DNA of 64,000 nt from CAXBBB01 sp963793245 (GCA_963793245.1 CAWBZG010000002.1:1302001-1366000), one strand, 5' to 3'; counted from the stretch's first letter, positions 1-10,400 are shown. The notes: a model not told the origin generated them from the letters alone. Numbers and translations: made by a program.

Positions 1-357
1 AGGTTCGCCGTCGCGTCCGATTCACTCACCGTCACGTTAGCGATAGACAATGCAGGCGCGTCGTCGTCATCGGTGATCGTCACGGTGGCGATCGATTGGG
101 CGAGTGTACCCGACGACGGATTGCTCAGCGTGACGGCAAACGTCTCGTCCTCTTCGTCGAGCGCATCTCCGATCAAGGCAACGGAGATCGTAGCCGACGT
201 CTGGCCTGAAGGGATCGTTGCCGTTCCTGACCTGCCGGAGAAGTCGGCTCCGTCGGTTGCGGTGCCTGCGGTCGTGGCAAAGTCGACCGAGACGTCGGAT
301 GTCGTGGCGTTGCTCAGGCGAATGACGACGTCGACGCTAGCGGCAGATTCAGCAATG
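1..357 (-). CDS. Calx-beta protein, piece 5: continues past the window edge
   Basis: Reading the minus strand from the codon at 353 gives Calx-beta sequence (AESAASVDVVIRL, later the DDDAPALSIANVTVSESDAT type) without a stop to base 1. The protein therefore continues outside the window. No C-terminal sorting domain is visible here. Confidence 0.7.
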
Positions 358-3300
358 GACGACCGATTCGGTAGAGATCGCCAACGCGCCTTCGTTGTCC
401 GTCACCGATACCGTGGCGTCGGCATCTGTCAGATCGGCGCCGACGGCATTCGAGAGCAGGACACCAAACGTTTCGTCGCCCTCAATGACGGCATCGTCGA
501 TCAGCGCGACAGTGATCTGCTTGGAGACTTCGCCAGGTGCAAACGTGAGCGATCCGCTGGTCAAGGTGTAGTCCATTCCTGCCGTCGCCGATCCGTTCTG
601 CGTGGCGTAGTCGACCGTGACCGTTTTGCCCGACGCAGCGCCGAGCGTGACGACGACCGTAGCGTCAGCGTCCGACTCGTTGGCTGTCGCGTCGGCGATC
701 TGTAGCGCAGGCTGCGGGTCGTTGTCGGTGATCGTGACGGTGGCCGACGCCGTTCCGACGGCTCCGATCGACGGATTGGTTATCGCGAACGCAAACGTCT
801 CGGCATCCTCGTTGAGAGCGTCGTCGATGAGCGGTACCGCGATGACGGTGGACGTTTGACCGGCTGCGATGACCGCCGTCCCACTCGTGGAGGAGAAGTC
901 GGCGGCGGTTGCCGTTCCGGGCGAGGTCGCGTAGGGAACGCTCACGTCGCTTGACGCAGCAGCGTTCAGGCGGATGGTGACATTGGCTGCACCGTCGCCC
1001 TCTCCCACCGACACGTCGCTCGACCGAAACGGTGAGCGCGCCGTCGTCGTCGACCAGAGCGCCCGTCGCCATGCCGGTCGTGATAGCGGCGTTGACTGCG
1101 TTCGACAGCGTCGCCTCGAACGATTCGCCGCCTTCGATAATCGCGTCATCGATCAAGGCCACGGCGAACGTTTGCGTCGTGATGCCGGGCGCAAACGTGA
1201 GCGATCCGCTGGTCGAGGTGTAGTCCATCCCTGCTGTCGCCGATCCGTTCTGCGTGGCGTAGTCAACCGTGACCGTTTTGCCCGACGCGGCGCCGAGCGT
1301 AACCGTAAATCCTAGCGTCGCATCGGATTCGCTCGCCTGACCGCCCGCAATGACGAGTCCGGGAGCGTCGTCGTCGTCGAGGATCGTGACGGTCGATGCG
1401 CTCTGGCCGAGCGTTCCGAGGGACGGGTTGCTGAGCGTGAGCGTAAACACCTCGTCGACTTCGTCGAGTGCGTCATTGGTCAGCAAAACGGGAACCGTTG
1501 TGCTCGTCTGCCCCGCTGCAATCGTGGCGACTCCGCTCGTCGCCGTGAAGTCGGCGGCGGTAGCTGTTCCGATTTGGGTGCCGTAGGAAACGGTCACGTC
1601 GCTCGCCGCAGCGCTATTGAGGCTGATCGTGACACTCGCTGAGCCTGCCGACTCGCTGGCCGACACGTCGGCGGTCGAAATCGACAGCGCGCCGTTCGAG
1701 TCCAGAATCGTGACGCGGCCCGAGACGACCGCTCCTACGGTTGCGTTGGTTGGAGCGCTGATCGCCACGTCGAAGGTTTCATCGCCTTCGATGACTGCGT
1801 CAGTGAGCAAGGCTATGGAAACGGTCTGCGTCGTCTGCCCGGGAGAGAACGTGAGCGTGCCGCTGGCCGCCGTGTAGTCAGCGCCACTCGTTGCGGTGCC
1901 GTCATCTGTGGCAAAGTCGACTGTGACGGTCTTGCCGGAAGCCGCTGCCAACGTGACGGCGAGTGAGGCAGTCGTGCCCTCTGCTGCGGACGTGCTAGCG
2001 GATATGGTGACGGTCGGCGCTGCGTCGTCGTCCTGAATCGTGATCTGCGCTTGGCTGTCCGAAAGGGTACCTGCCGACGGATTGGATAGTGTGACGATAA
2101 AAGCTTCGTCCTCTTCATCGAGCGCATCGTTGGTGAGCGCAACGGCAAATGTCGCACTCGTTTGGCCTGCTGGGATCGTCGCTGTGCCGCTCGTATCCGT
2201 GAAGTCCGCCGCCGTCGCCGGGTTCACACCGTCGCCGATGGAGGTGGTATAGTCGACCGTCACATCGGATGCGCTGGCGGTGTTGAGGCGAATGGTCACG
2301 TCTACCGTGCCCGCTGCTTCGCTGGCCGAGGCATCGTCAATGGACAGGCTAAGCGCGCCGTCGTTGTCGTCGATGGTGCCCGTCGCTATCCCCCGCCCAG
2401 CAGAAATCGTGGTGTTGATAGGAGCGGAAAGGGCGACCGTGAACAACTCGCTCGGCTCGATCGTCGCGTCGTCGACGAGGCTGACGGAGACGTTCTGCGT
2501 CGTCGTGCCCGGCGCGAACGTGAGCGTGCCGCTGCTGGCCGTGAAGTCGCTGCCGCTGGTCGCCGTGCCGCTAGCCGTAGCGAAGTCGACGGTAATCGGT
2601 TTGGCTGAAGGTGCGTCGAGGGTGACGGTAAACGCGAGGGTGCCGCTCCCTTCGCCGCCCTGAGCATCGGCAATGCTGACGACAGGCGCGGCGTCGTCGT
2701 CCTGGATGGTGATCGTCGCCGTTCCATCCGAGATCGTGCCGCTCGACGGGATTGCTCAGCGCAACGGTAAAGGTCTCGTCGTCTTCGTCGAGTGCGTCAC
2801 TAGCTAGCGTGATCGAGACTGTGGTGGTGGTCTGGCCTGCTGCGATAGTCGCCGTTCCGCTGGTGGAAGTAAAGTCTCCCGCTGTAGCGGTGCCGAAGGC
2901 CGTGGCGTAGTCGACCGTGACGGCGGTCGCGCTTACCGTGTTGAGGCGGATCGTGACGCCGACCGTTCCGGCACTCTCGCTCGCCGCTGCGTCGTCGACC
3001 GACACCTGGAGCGCGCCATCGTCGTCGGTGAGCGTAGCCGTCGCGGTCGCGTCAGTGAGTGTGGCGTTGACCGGCGCCGTGAGAGTCAGCGTGAACGTCT
3101 CGCTGCCCTCGATGATGGCGTCGTCTGAAAGCGGAACGTTGACGGTCTGCGTGATCACGCCTGGAGCGAACGTGACCTGCCCTGTTGCATCCGCATAGTC
3201 ACTGCCTGCCGTCGCAGATCCGTCGCTCGTGGCGAACTGAGCGGTGACCGTGCGGCCCGAAGCGGCGCCAAGTGTCACCGTAAAGGTGGCGTTGGCGGCT

Positions 3301-6300
3301 GACTCGGAAACGGTCACGTCAGCGACGCTAAGCGATGGCGTTGCGTCGTCGTCCTGGATCGTGATCTGAGACTGTCCGTCCGAAATGGTGCCCGTCGACG
3401 GATTGCTTAGCGTGACAGTAAACGTCTCGTCGTCTTCGTCGAGTGCGTCATTCGCCAGCGTGATCGGGATCGTAGCGCTGGTCTGGCCTGCTGCGATGGT
3501 TGCCGTTCCGCTGGCGGCGGTGAAGTCGGCTGATGTAGCGGTACCGAACGCCGTCGCGTAGTCGACCGTGACGGCGGTCGCGCTTACCGTGTTGAGGCGG
3601 ATCGTGACGCCGACCGTGCCTGCTGCTTCGCTGGCCGCTGCGTCGTCGACCGACACTTGGAGCGCTCCGTCGTCGTCGTTGATCGTGCCCGTCGCTGTGC
3701 GCGTGGTGACGCCCGCGTTGGTCTCGTTCGAGAGGGCGACCGTAAATGCCTCGTTGCCTTCGATTGTGCCGTCGCCGATCAGGGAGACGACTATGTTCTG
3801 CGTGGTCGTACCGGGCACGAACGTGAGCGTGCCGGATGTAGCGGCGTAGTCCTGCCCCGCCGTCGCCGATCCATCCGCCGTCGCAAAATCGACGGTGACC
3901 GTTTTGGCCGATGCCGCATCGAGCGTAACGGCGAACGTGGCGTTGGCGTCCGACTCGCTTGCTGTTACTCCGGCAATGGATAGGCTGGGCGCCGCGTCGT
4001 CGTCCTGGATGGTGATCGTCGCCGTAGCATCGGAGATCGTGCCCGCGGATGGGTTGCAGAGCGTGACGCTGAAGGTCTCGTCGTCCTCATCGAGCGCGTC
4101 GTCGGTCAGGTTGATCGGGACCGTCGTGCTCGTCTGGCCCGCAGCGAATGGTTGCCGTGCCGCTGGCGGCGGTGAAGTCGGCTGATGTCGCCGTGCCGAA
4201 CGCCGTCGCGTAGTCGACCGTGACGGCGCTGCCGGTAGCCGAGTTGAGCGAGATCGTGACCGTAGCCGACCCGGTGCCTTCTCCCGCCAACACGTCAGCG
4301 GCCGAAATCGTGAGCGCGCCGTCGGTGTCGGTGATAGTAACGGGTGCGCTGGAGGTCGCGAGGCTGGCGTTTGTCGCGCCCAAGAGCGTGACCGTGAGCG
4401 TTTCGTCGCCTTCGATCAGTGCGTCATCAAGCAAGGCGACGGTAAAGGTCTGCGTCGTTGTGCCGGGCGCGAACGTGAGCGTCCCGTTGGCAGCGGTATA
4501 GTCGGCCCCACTCGTCGCCGTGCCGTCACTGGTAGCGTAGTCGACCGTGACCGGTTTGCCGGAAGCCGCGCCGAGCGTGACGGTGACCGTGGCCGATGCA
4601 CCTTCGGCGGCTGTCGCTGCGGCGATGCTCAGCGACGGTTCGGCGTCGTCATCTTGGATCGTGACGGTTGCCGTGCCATCCGAAAGCGTACCCGAGGTCG
4701 GATTGCTGAGGGAGAGAGTGAATGTCTCGTCGGCCTCGTCGAGTGCGTCGCTGATTAGCTGAATGGCGACCGGCGCCGTGGTTTGCCCAGCCGGAATCGT
4801 GACCTGAAACCCTGCGGCGAGGGCCTGGTAATCCGCACCTGCCGTCGCTGTCCCATCCACTGTCGCCACGTCGACGGTGATGGCAGCAGCCGAGGGAGAA
4901 CTGAGCGCAATCGTAGCCGTGGCCGTAGCTGCGCTTTCGGATACACTCAGGTCGGCAATCGAAATCGTCAGCGCACCTTCGTTGTCGAGCGTCGTAACGG
5001 TCGCCGTCTGAGCCGCCAAGCCGTCGAAGGGATCGGACGACTGCGCCGCATCGACGGCGACGGTGACCGTGCTCGTCACATTTCCATCCGCGAGGGCATC
5101 ATCGACGCCCGTCACGGTGACGGTCTGTGGGGTATTCCAGTTGGCGGCAGTAAAAGTGAGCGTCGCGGGCGACGCCGTCGCCTCAGTGGGATCGGACGCC
5201 GAAACGGAAAACACCACGTCGCTCTCGGGCTGCGCCGTCAACACGACCGATATATCGTCCGTCGTGCCGCTTTCGGTGACCTGTGTTGCCCCGCCGGACT
5301 CGACGAGCGAAAAACCAGGCGTGTAGCCGGTCCCCTGCACCACGAACGTGTAGGCGCGCTCGTCGAAGTCGTTGCTGGCGATGGTCACCGTCGCCTGGCG
5401 CACCCCGTCGCCTGAAGGCGTGAACGTGAGCACAAAGCTGGTTTGCGTACTGCCGTCTACAGTGGTGGCGGGCTGGGTCGATACTGAGAAATCACCTGCC
5501 TGAGCGCCGGTAATGCTGATCGCGGGCGTGCCCAGATCAAGTCGGCCCACACCGGTGTTCTGGATCGCAAACGTGCGTGTCTGATTGGCGCTAGCTGTGA
5601 CGACGCGCCCGAAATCGGTTCCGTCGGCGGCGCGGGGCGTTGCATCTCCGTCGGCGATATCGAAGCCGCTGCCCTGGACGTTGACTTCGGGCTGACTGAT
5701 GGTCGTGAGGGTGGGATTGGTGGCGCCACCGGCTGCCGGATCGTCCGAGAGCACGTTCGCAAAGTTGTCGCCCGAAAGCGTGCCTTGCGTGCTGATCTGG
5801 GTCTGCCCAGCGTCGTCGACCGTCACGTCGAACGTGATCGTCGCGCTGCCGCCCGATGCTGCCACGGCACCGATGGAAACGGTCGAACTGGCGTCGCCTG
5901 CCGTGTTGCCGCTCGTGACCGCGCCCTGCGTCGTCGTTGTGCTGCCGACGATGAGGGAGGTGTTGGCGTCCGGCGTGACGGTGAAGGTCGCACCGCTGGC
6001 CGCTGCCGATCCGCTGTTGGTGACGACGGCGGTATAGCGGATCGTTTCGCCGACTTCGACGAGGCCGTTGCTGTTGCCGTCGACCAGGAGCGCGTCGACC
6101 AGGGTGACCGACAGATCCGAACTCGTGCCCGTCGCCCGGACGCGGAAGGTGTAGGGCGATTCGTCGGGGTCGTTGCTCGTGACGGTGATGGTGGCGATGC
6201 GCGCGCCGCTGGCCGAGGGCGTGGCGGTGACGACCAGACGTGCCGAGCCTGCGGGCGTGACGGTCGTGCCGTCGGGCGTAGCGAGGACAAAGTCGCCCGC

Positions 6301-6942
6301 GTTGGCGCCTGCGTCGGAGACCGAGAAGGTCAGATCGGCACCGCCTGTGTTCGCGACGGTAAACGTGCGGCTGCTGGCCTGACCGATTTCTACGTCACCG
6401 AAGTCCGTATCGTCCGCCGCCGACGGTGTCGTGTCGCCGACCGGAATGGCGATGCCGTTGCCCCGCACTTCGATGTCCGGGACGAGGCCTTCGCCCGAAA
6501 TGGCAAACGTGTAGGGGTTCTCGTCTGCGTCGTCGTTGGCGATGGAGACCGTCGCCGTTCGCGTGCCACCTGCCGTTGGATCGAAGGTGACGACGAACGT
6601 GGCGAAGTCGTTGACCGGGACGGTCGAGGGCGGCTGAGTCGAGATGGTAAAATCGCCACCGGCAGAAACGGCATTGGCTCCAAGCGTGAGCACCTTGCCC
6701 CCGGCGTTGCGGATGCGGAAGGTGCGCGTTGTCGTGCCGCTGGCTACGGCGACCGCGTCGAAGAGCGTTCCGTCGGCGGATGCAGGCGTGGCATCTCCGC
6801 TCACGATCTCGACCGATCCATCGGCGCTCTGCACGACGATCTCGGGCACGGCCTGCGGAGGCGGTGGCGGCAGGATCTGCGCGCGCACGTCTGAGGCGGA
6901 GAGCAGGAGAAGCGCGAGGGCGAAGGGAGCGAAATAGCGCAT
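1..6942 (-). CDS. Giant secreted Calx-beta repeat protein (whole gene, frameshifted, runs off left edge)
   Basis: The gene starts with ATG at 6942 and is open to the left edge after four single-base insertions are allowed for. It opens with a signal peptide (MRYFAPFALALLLLSASDVRA, cut near AQ). Choice-of-anchor-D (ASPM-SPD-2-Hydin-like) modules and a DUF11-like module follow, then about 15 Calx-beta domains with the hallmark EGDETF / DEEDETF and DDDG/DDDA calcium-loop motifs. Calx-beta arrays in secreted bacterial proteins are usually calcium-dependent adhesins or surface scaffolds. The upstream neighbour, 115 bp away on the same strand, carries a T9SS sorting domain, so export by T9SS is likely here too, but the C-terminus lies outside the window. 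Frames shift near 4148, 2745, 1030 and 357; the pieces are listed separately. The function as adhesin is inferred, not shown. Confidence 0.85.
349..1149 (-). CDS. Calx-beta protein, piece 4: about two Calx-beta domains
   Basis: Only about 1030 down to 357 is in the gene frame; the first 40 residues of this open frame are a shadow. The content is typical Calx-beta sequence (DALNEDAETF, EGDETFGVLL, TVTITDND). The stop at 349 follows STESVV; removing one base of the gg at about 356-357 restores VVIAESAASVDVVIRL in the neighbouring frame, so this stop is an artefact or a lesion rather than the protein's end. Confidence 0.75.
   Translation of the reverse strand: MTRLSKAANRSRRRCRTQSTPLSRPAWRRALWSTTTARSPFRSSDVSVGEGDGAANVTIRLNAAASSDVSVPYATSPGTATAADFSSTSGTAVIAAGQTSTVIAVPLIDDALNEDAETFAFAITNPSIGAVGTASATVTITDNDPQPALQIADATANESDADATVVVTLGAASGKTVTVDYATQNGSATAGMDYTLTSGSLTFAPGEVSKQITVALIDDAVIEGDETFGVLLSNAVGADLTDADATVSVTDNEGALAISTESVVHC
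665..2446 (-). CDS. Calx-beta protein, piece 3: about five Calx-beta domains
   Basis: The real frame runs from about 2745 to about 1030. The start shown (TTG at 2446, PSEL-FTVALS context) lies inside a Calx-beta domain and is not a translation start. The units keep the alternating pattern and the DDDG/DDDA loops. After LTVSVE the frame is wrong: removing one base near 1030 restores the expected DVSVGEGDGAANVTIRL, which is found in the next frame. Confidence 0.8.
   Translation of the reverse strand: MFTVALSAPINTTISAGRGIATGTIDDNDGALSLSIDDASASEAAGTVDVTIRLNTASASDVTVDYTTSIGDGVNPATAADFTDTSGTATIPAGQTSATFAVALTNDALDEEDEAFIVTLSNPSAGTLSDSQAQITIQDDDAAPTVTISASTSAAEGTTASLAVTLAAASGKTVTVDFATDDGTATSGADYTAASGTLTFSPGQTTQTVSIALLTDAVIEGDETFDVAISAPTNATVGAVVSGRVTILDSNGALSISTADVSASESAGSASVTISLNSAAASDVTVSYGTQIGTATAADFTATSGVATIAAGQTSTTVPVLLTNDALDEVDEVFTLTLSNPSLGTLGQSASTVTILDDDDAPGLVIAGGQASESDATLGFTVTLGAASGKTVTVDYATQNGSATAGMDYTSTSGSLTFAPGITTQTFAVALIDDAIIEGGESFEATLSNAVNAAITTGMATGALVDDDGALTVSVERRVGGRGRRCSQCHHPPERCCVKRRERSLRDLARNGNRRRLLLHEWDGGHRSRSNVHRHRGTAHRRRSQRGCRDVCVRDNQSVDRSRRNGVGHRHDHRQRPAACATDRRRDSQRVGR
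2571..3818 (-). CDS. Calx-beta protein, piece 2: four Calx-beta domains
   Basis: In-frame coding runs from about 4147 to 2746; the listed start is only the first start codon in this frame. It consists of Calx-beta units of alternating type, one with SVSEAAG/SVSESAG and DALDEDDETF, the other with GAASG and EGSETF or EGNEAF. The frame is lost near 2745, where plus-strand gacgggattg replaces the gacggattg of sister units (one extra g). The sequence after LSNPVE is out of frame. Confidence 0.8.
   Translation of the reverse strand: MPGTTTQNIVVSLIGDGTIEGNEAFTVALSNETNAGVTTRTATGTINDDDGALQVSVDDAAASEAAGTVGVTIRLNTVSATAVTVDYATAFGTATSADFTAASGTATIAAGQTSATIPITLANDALDEDDETFTVTLSNPSTGTISDGQSQITIQDDDATPSLSVADVTVSESAANATFTVTLGAASGRTVTAQFATSDGSATAGSDYADATGQVTFAPGVITQTVNVPLSDDAIIEGSETFTLTLTAPVNATLTDATATATLTDDDGALQVSVDDAAASESAGTVGVTIRLNTVSATAVTVDYATAFGTATAGDFTSTSGTATIAAGQTTTTVSITLASDALDEDDETFTVALSNPVERHDLGWNGDDHHPGRRRRACRQHCRCSGRRRERHPRVYRHPRRTFSQTDYRRLRYG
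4087..6942 (-). CDS. Calx-beta protein, piece 1: signal peptide, choice-of-anchor D modules, first Calx-beta domains
   Basis: Residues 1-22 are the signal peptide, followed by a proline run (LPPPPPQ). Two choice-of-anchor-D modules follow (about 30-145 and 155-270), each ending in the signature DADENPYTF / DPDESPYTF. A DUF11-like domain (about 275-395) and a third anchor-D module (ending DFDERAYTF) come next, then Calx-beta units from about residue 535. The true frame is left near 4148, where the minus strand has one extra base compared with the same spot in sister repeats (plus strand gcgaatgg versus gcgatgg). The last residues of this open frame, after GTATI, are out-of-frame nonsense. Confidence 0.85.
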   Translation of the reverse strand: MRYFAPFALALLLLSASDVRAQILPPPPPQAVPEIVVQSADGSVEIVSGDATPASADGTLFDAVAVASGTTTRTFRIRNAGGKVLTLGANAVSAGGDFTISTQPPSTVPVNDFATFVVTFDPTAGGTRTATVSIANDDADENPYTFAISGEGLVPDIEVRGNGIAIPVGDTTPSAADDTDFGDVEIGQASSRTFTVANTGGADLTFSVSDAGANAGDFVLATPDGTTVTPAGSARLVVTATPSASGARIATITVTSNDPDESPYTFRVRATGTSSDLSVTLVDALLVDGNSNGLVEVGETIRYTAVVTNSGSAAASGATFTVTPDANTSLIVGSTTTTQGAVTSGNTAGDASSTVSIGAVAASGGSATITFDVTVDDAGQTQISTQGTLSGDNFANVLSDDPAAGGATNPTLTTISQPEVNVQGSGFDIADGDATPRAADGTDFGRVVTASANQTRTFAIQNTGVGRLDLGTPAISITGAQAGDFSVSTQPATTVDGSTQTSFVLTFTPSGDGVRQATVTIASNDFDERAYTFVVQGTGYTPGFSLVESGGATQVTESGTTDDISVVLTAQPESDVVFSVSASDPTEATASPATLTFTAANWNTPQTVTVTGVDDALADGNVTSTVTVAVDAAQSSDPFDGLAAQTATVTTLDNEGALTISIADLSVSESAATATATIALSSPSAAAITVDVATVDGTATAGADYQALAAGFQVTIPAGQTTAPVAIQLISDALDEADETFTLSLSNPTSGTLSDGTATVTIQDDDAEPSLSIAAATAAEGASATVTVTLGAASGKPVTVDYATSDGTATSGADYTAANGTLTFAPGTTTQTFTVALLDDALIEGDETLTVTLLGATNASLATSSAPVTITDTDGALTISAADVLAGEGTGSATVTISLNSATGSAVTVDYATAFGTATSADFTAASGTATIRCGPDEHDGPDQPDRRRAR

Positions 6943-7010
6943 GATGCGGTGACGCAGGACGTCAGGATCGAGACAAGCGAAGAAAGAGGCCGGAGGCGGC
7001 GCGGCGAGCA

Positions 7011-7037
7011 GAGTCCCTCAGGGGACACGTGGGACTC
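7011..7037. other. Short inverted repeat between the two giant genes
   Basis: The arms gagtccc and gggactc (7 bp, 13-base loop) lie in the 115-bp gap after the FG-GAP gene and before the Calx-beta gene. There is no T-run, so it is a weak terminator or processing hairpin candidate at best. Confidence 0.3.
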
Positions 7038-7057
7038 ACTCGCCACGCGCCTTCCGG

Positions 7058-7414
7058 CTAGCGGAGAAACGTTACCGAGCGCGTGAGCACACGCCCGGCG
7101 GCTTCCATGCGGACGAAGTAGAGACCGGACGGCAAACCACCTCCCGTCCACGCGACGCGGTTGGGACCAGCAGCGAACGTCTCATCGGCGGCGATGGCGA
7201 CTCGGCGACCCAGCGCGTCGAATATCTCCAGCCGCACCCGCTGGGCTGAGGGTAGCGAGAAGCGCAGCGTCGTTTGTCCGCTGAAGGGGTTCGGCGCGGC
7301 GGCGTCGAGGCGGGCCTCGGTCGGCACGTCGAACAGGTCATCCGACGTGTAGACCACGCCCGCTGGTACGACAGCGATGCGGAAGCGACCGACGGTTTCG
7401 CTCGCCTGCTGCAC
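7058..7414 (-). CDS. FG-GAP/T9SS protein, piece 4: T9SS type A sorting domain
   Basis: This is the C-terminal 118 residues in the restored frame. The hallmark T9SS CTD pattern is present: PNPFSGQTTLRFSLP, VRLEIFDALGRRV, and GLPSGLYFVRMEAAGRV before the terminal TRSVTFLR. In other Bacteroidota this domain directs passage through the type IX secretion channel and is then removed or used for anchoring. It is not an independent gene. Confidence 0.85.
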   Translation of the reverse strand: MQQASETVGRFRIAVVPAGVVYTSDDLFDVPTEARLDAAAPNPFSGQTTLRFSLPSAQRVRLEIFDALGRRVAIAADETFAAGPNRVAWTGGGLPSGLYFVRMEAAGRVLTRSVTFLR

Positions 7415-10400
7415 ACGCAGCGCACGTCCTGCCGAGAGCGCGTCCGTTGCCGTCGCGACTTCGCCCAGGAGCGAGGACGAAGCTGTACGACGAATCGACG
7501 GACATATCGACGACCGTTCCGCTCGATCGGTCGAGCAGTTCGATGCGCCAGTCGTCCGGCAGCGCCACGCGCTCGGGCCAGCGTAGGGTGAGTTCTCCGT
7601 TCAGTCCCTGCGCGCGGACGTTGAGTTCGTAGCGCTGAACGGCATCCGGAGTGAGCGCCCTGGCGTCTTGCACGAGGAGTTCGTCCGAGTCGTCAGGCGC
7701 TTCGAGGCCAAGCGAGACGTATTCGGAGAGCAGCGGCACCAGCTTGGCGCCGTCGTATCCGTCGCGCGACTCACTCGCTTCGGGGTGGAAGTACAGGCCC
7801 GCCGATTTGTCCTGGGCGCCGCTTCCGGGCGGGCCTTCGAGCACCAACGACAACCGGCGGAAGAGCGGTTCGTCGCCGTTCTTGGAGAAGATCGCAATCG
7901 TCGGCGTGGCGGACGTGCGGGCGGCCAGCGGGATGGTCACGTTCGAGGCGCCTGCGTCGGCGGCGGACTGGACCATGAAGCCCTGCCACGGCGCGACGAT
8001 TTGCCCCTCGCCCAGGTTGTAGCTGACGAAACTGCCCGTCGTGCCGATAACGGCGCCTCCTTCGGGCGTGCCGGTGCCGTCATCCCAGACCTGAATCGGG
8101 CTGACGAGTCCGTTCTGAACGCTTCCCGGCAGACCAGGCGTGTCGCCTCGAATCTCGTCGATGGCGAGGCCCTGGGCGAACGGGTTGCCCAGGAGGGTAA
8201 AGCCGCCCTGATCGATGGGCACGGCGACGGTCGTCGTCGGCTCGCGCAGCGCAGGGTCGTCGATGTCGAGCGTGTCGGGAAGCGGGGTGCTTCCGGCCAG
8301 GTCGTTGTCGTAGACGTAGGCGATGTAGCCCAGGCCGGTCGGAAGCGCGTCGGCGATGCCGGTGGGAACGGTCCACTCGCCGGTCGATGGGCGGTAGAAC
8401 AGGTTGGCCGGGCTATCGGCGTTATCACCACCGGCGAGTCCCTGCAAGGCGATGTCGTCGGCGATCTGTGCGGGCGCGAAGCCTGCGACGGGAGCCGAAA
8501 GCATCCGCCAGCCCGCGTCGCCGGTCAAGCGGACGGTGGGCAGCGTTTGCTCGTACAAGGTGATGACATTCTCTGTCTCGTTCGTGACGAGCAGGTCGAG
8601 GTCGCCGTCGCCGTCGATGTCTCCGAGGGCTAGGCTGGAGAGAAAATCGGAGTTCACATCAATCACCTGCCGCTCCAGGGTACCCGCGCCGGTGTTTCGG
8701 TAGACGGCGAGTTCTCTGGGAGAGAAGCCGTCCGGCTGCTCGCCGATGGAAACGACGTCGACGAGTCCGTCGCCGTCTACGTCGGCTGCGCGCAGGGACT
8801 CTGAATGTGTGGCGCGAAGGGTCTGGACCGAAAAGGTCCCGGTTCCGTCGTTGGTGTACAGCCGAAGCGCCGCCGAAATTGCCCCGGAGGCAGCGATCAC
8901 GTCGACATCCCCGTCGCCGTCCAAGTCCGCAACAGCGGCAGCCGCCACGAGGCGCAGGTCGGAATCGAGAACGCGTCGCGTGAACTGACCCGCGCCGTCG
9001 TTGACGTAGAGCAGCACCTGGTTTTCGTTCCGCACTGCCGTGACGAGGTCCAGGTCGCCGTCACCGTCGATGTCCTGCGCTGCGATGTGGAGCGTCCCTT
9101 CGACGTCGGTGTCCAGCGTTTGCTTCTGGAAACCGCCCGCCCCGTCGTTCCGGTAGAGGAACAGCTGAGAGAGGTAACCTCCCACGATCACGTCGAGGTC
9201 GCCGTCGCCGTCGACGTCGGCCGTTTCGGCGGTGTACACGCTCTGCGATCCTAACGCGGTGTCGACGACCTGCTTGGTAAAGCCGCCTGCACCGTCGCCC
9301 AAATAGAGCAGCACCTGCCCTCCGACATACGCCGTCACCACGACGTCAACGAAGCCGTCTCCGTTTACGTCTGCGGGTTCCACGGAGGAAGCTCGTCGCG
9401 CGTCGCCGTCCAAGAGTTGCTGGGTGAATCCGCCCGCCCCATCGCTCAGAAGCAGCAGTACGTCGTCCTGGAAGTAATTGACGGTGAACACGTCGAGGCT
9501 CCCGTCGCCGTTCGCGTCGGCCAGAGCCACTGACCGGGGACCGCTCAATCCACCCGCGATGGTCGTACCATCGGCGAACGTGCCGGGTCCAGGAGCGGTC
9601 TGGGCGTTGAAGATCCAAGCATACGGCGTCAGCGCCGCACCTGAGCTGCTAAGGATGCTACGGGTGGCGGTAACGGAAATCTGCTCACCGGGCAAGAAGT
9701 CTCGTTCTGGGTCAAACGCGAGGCTGCTTCCCGAAACCGTGAAGGTGCCCGCGCGCTCGCCCGTCTGACTTCCGCGCACGGTGAAGGTGTTCGTGGTGAC
9801 CGTCGGCTGGTTCAGAGCTGCGTCGAATGTGGCGCTGACGTTGGCGTCTCGTGCCACGTCGAAGGCGGCGTTGTCCGGCGTTTCGTCGGTGAGGGCGAAG
9901 GTGGGCGTACCCTGCTCGTGCCATGCGATGACGGATGTGCCCCCGGAACTCCGCCCGAGGTGGCCGCCACCGTGAGGAGGTCGAGATCGCCGTCGCCGTC
10001 GAAATCGCCCGTCGAGAGTCCTTCGTACGATCCGTCCGTATCGGGCAGCGTCTGAGCGGCCGCGAACGTCCCCGATCCGTCGTTCGCATAGAGCAGTAGT
10101 TCGTCCGTGTCGTCGTTACTCGTCAGAACGTCCAGGTCGCCGTCGCCGTCGAGGTCGGCAAGGTGGACCGCATCGGCGGGTGCAGTTGCGGCGAGCGTCT
10201 GCCCCAGCGCGAAGCCGCCCATCCCGTCGCCGCGGAACCACTGCACGCCTCCGTCGCCGTCGGTATTCGTCCTGACGAAATCGATCACCCCGTCGCCGTC
10301 CAGGTCTGCCGCTGCTATCCGTCCACCACCACCGCTCCTCCCGGGGGCAACTTCCACACCGTCGGCAAACGTTCCGTCGCCCTCGTTGCGGTGGAGCGTG

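Larger units (their letters stand above)
1..4990. repeat. Tandem DNA repeat encoding Calx-beta domain pairs, period about 651 bp
   Basis: The Calx-beta array repeats at DNA level with a two-domain unit of about 651 nt (217 residues). The stretch starting gaccgtgacggcggtcgcgc is near-identical at about 2908 and 3559, 651 nt apart. The equivalent places near 4211 and 2257 are offset by 652 and about 658 nt. The departures from a multiple of three coincide with the frameshifts at about 4148 and 2745. Confidence 0.8.

Noticed and set aside
73..705. Plus-strand open frames opposite the Calx-beta array
   Set aside because: Their sequences mirror the minus-strand repeats, recur once per repeat and resemble no protein family.
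1..5000. CRISPR array
   Set aside because: The repeats are coding, about 325-651 bp long and lack short unique spacers.
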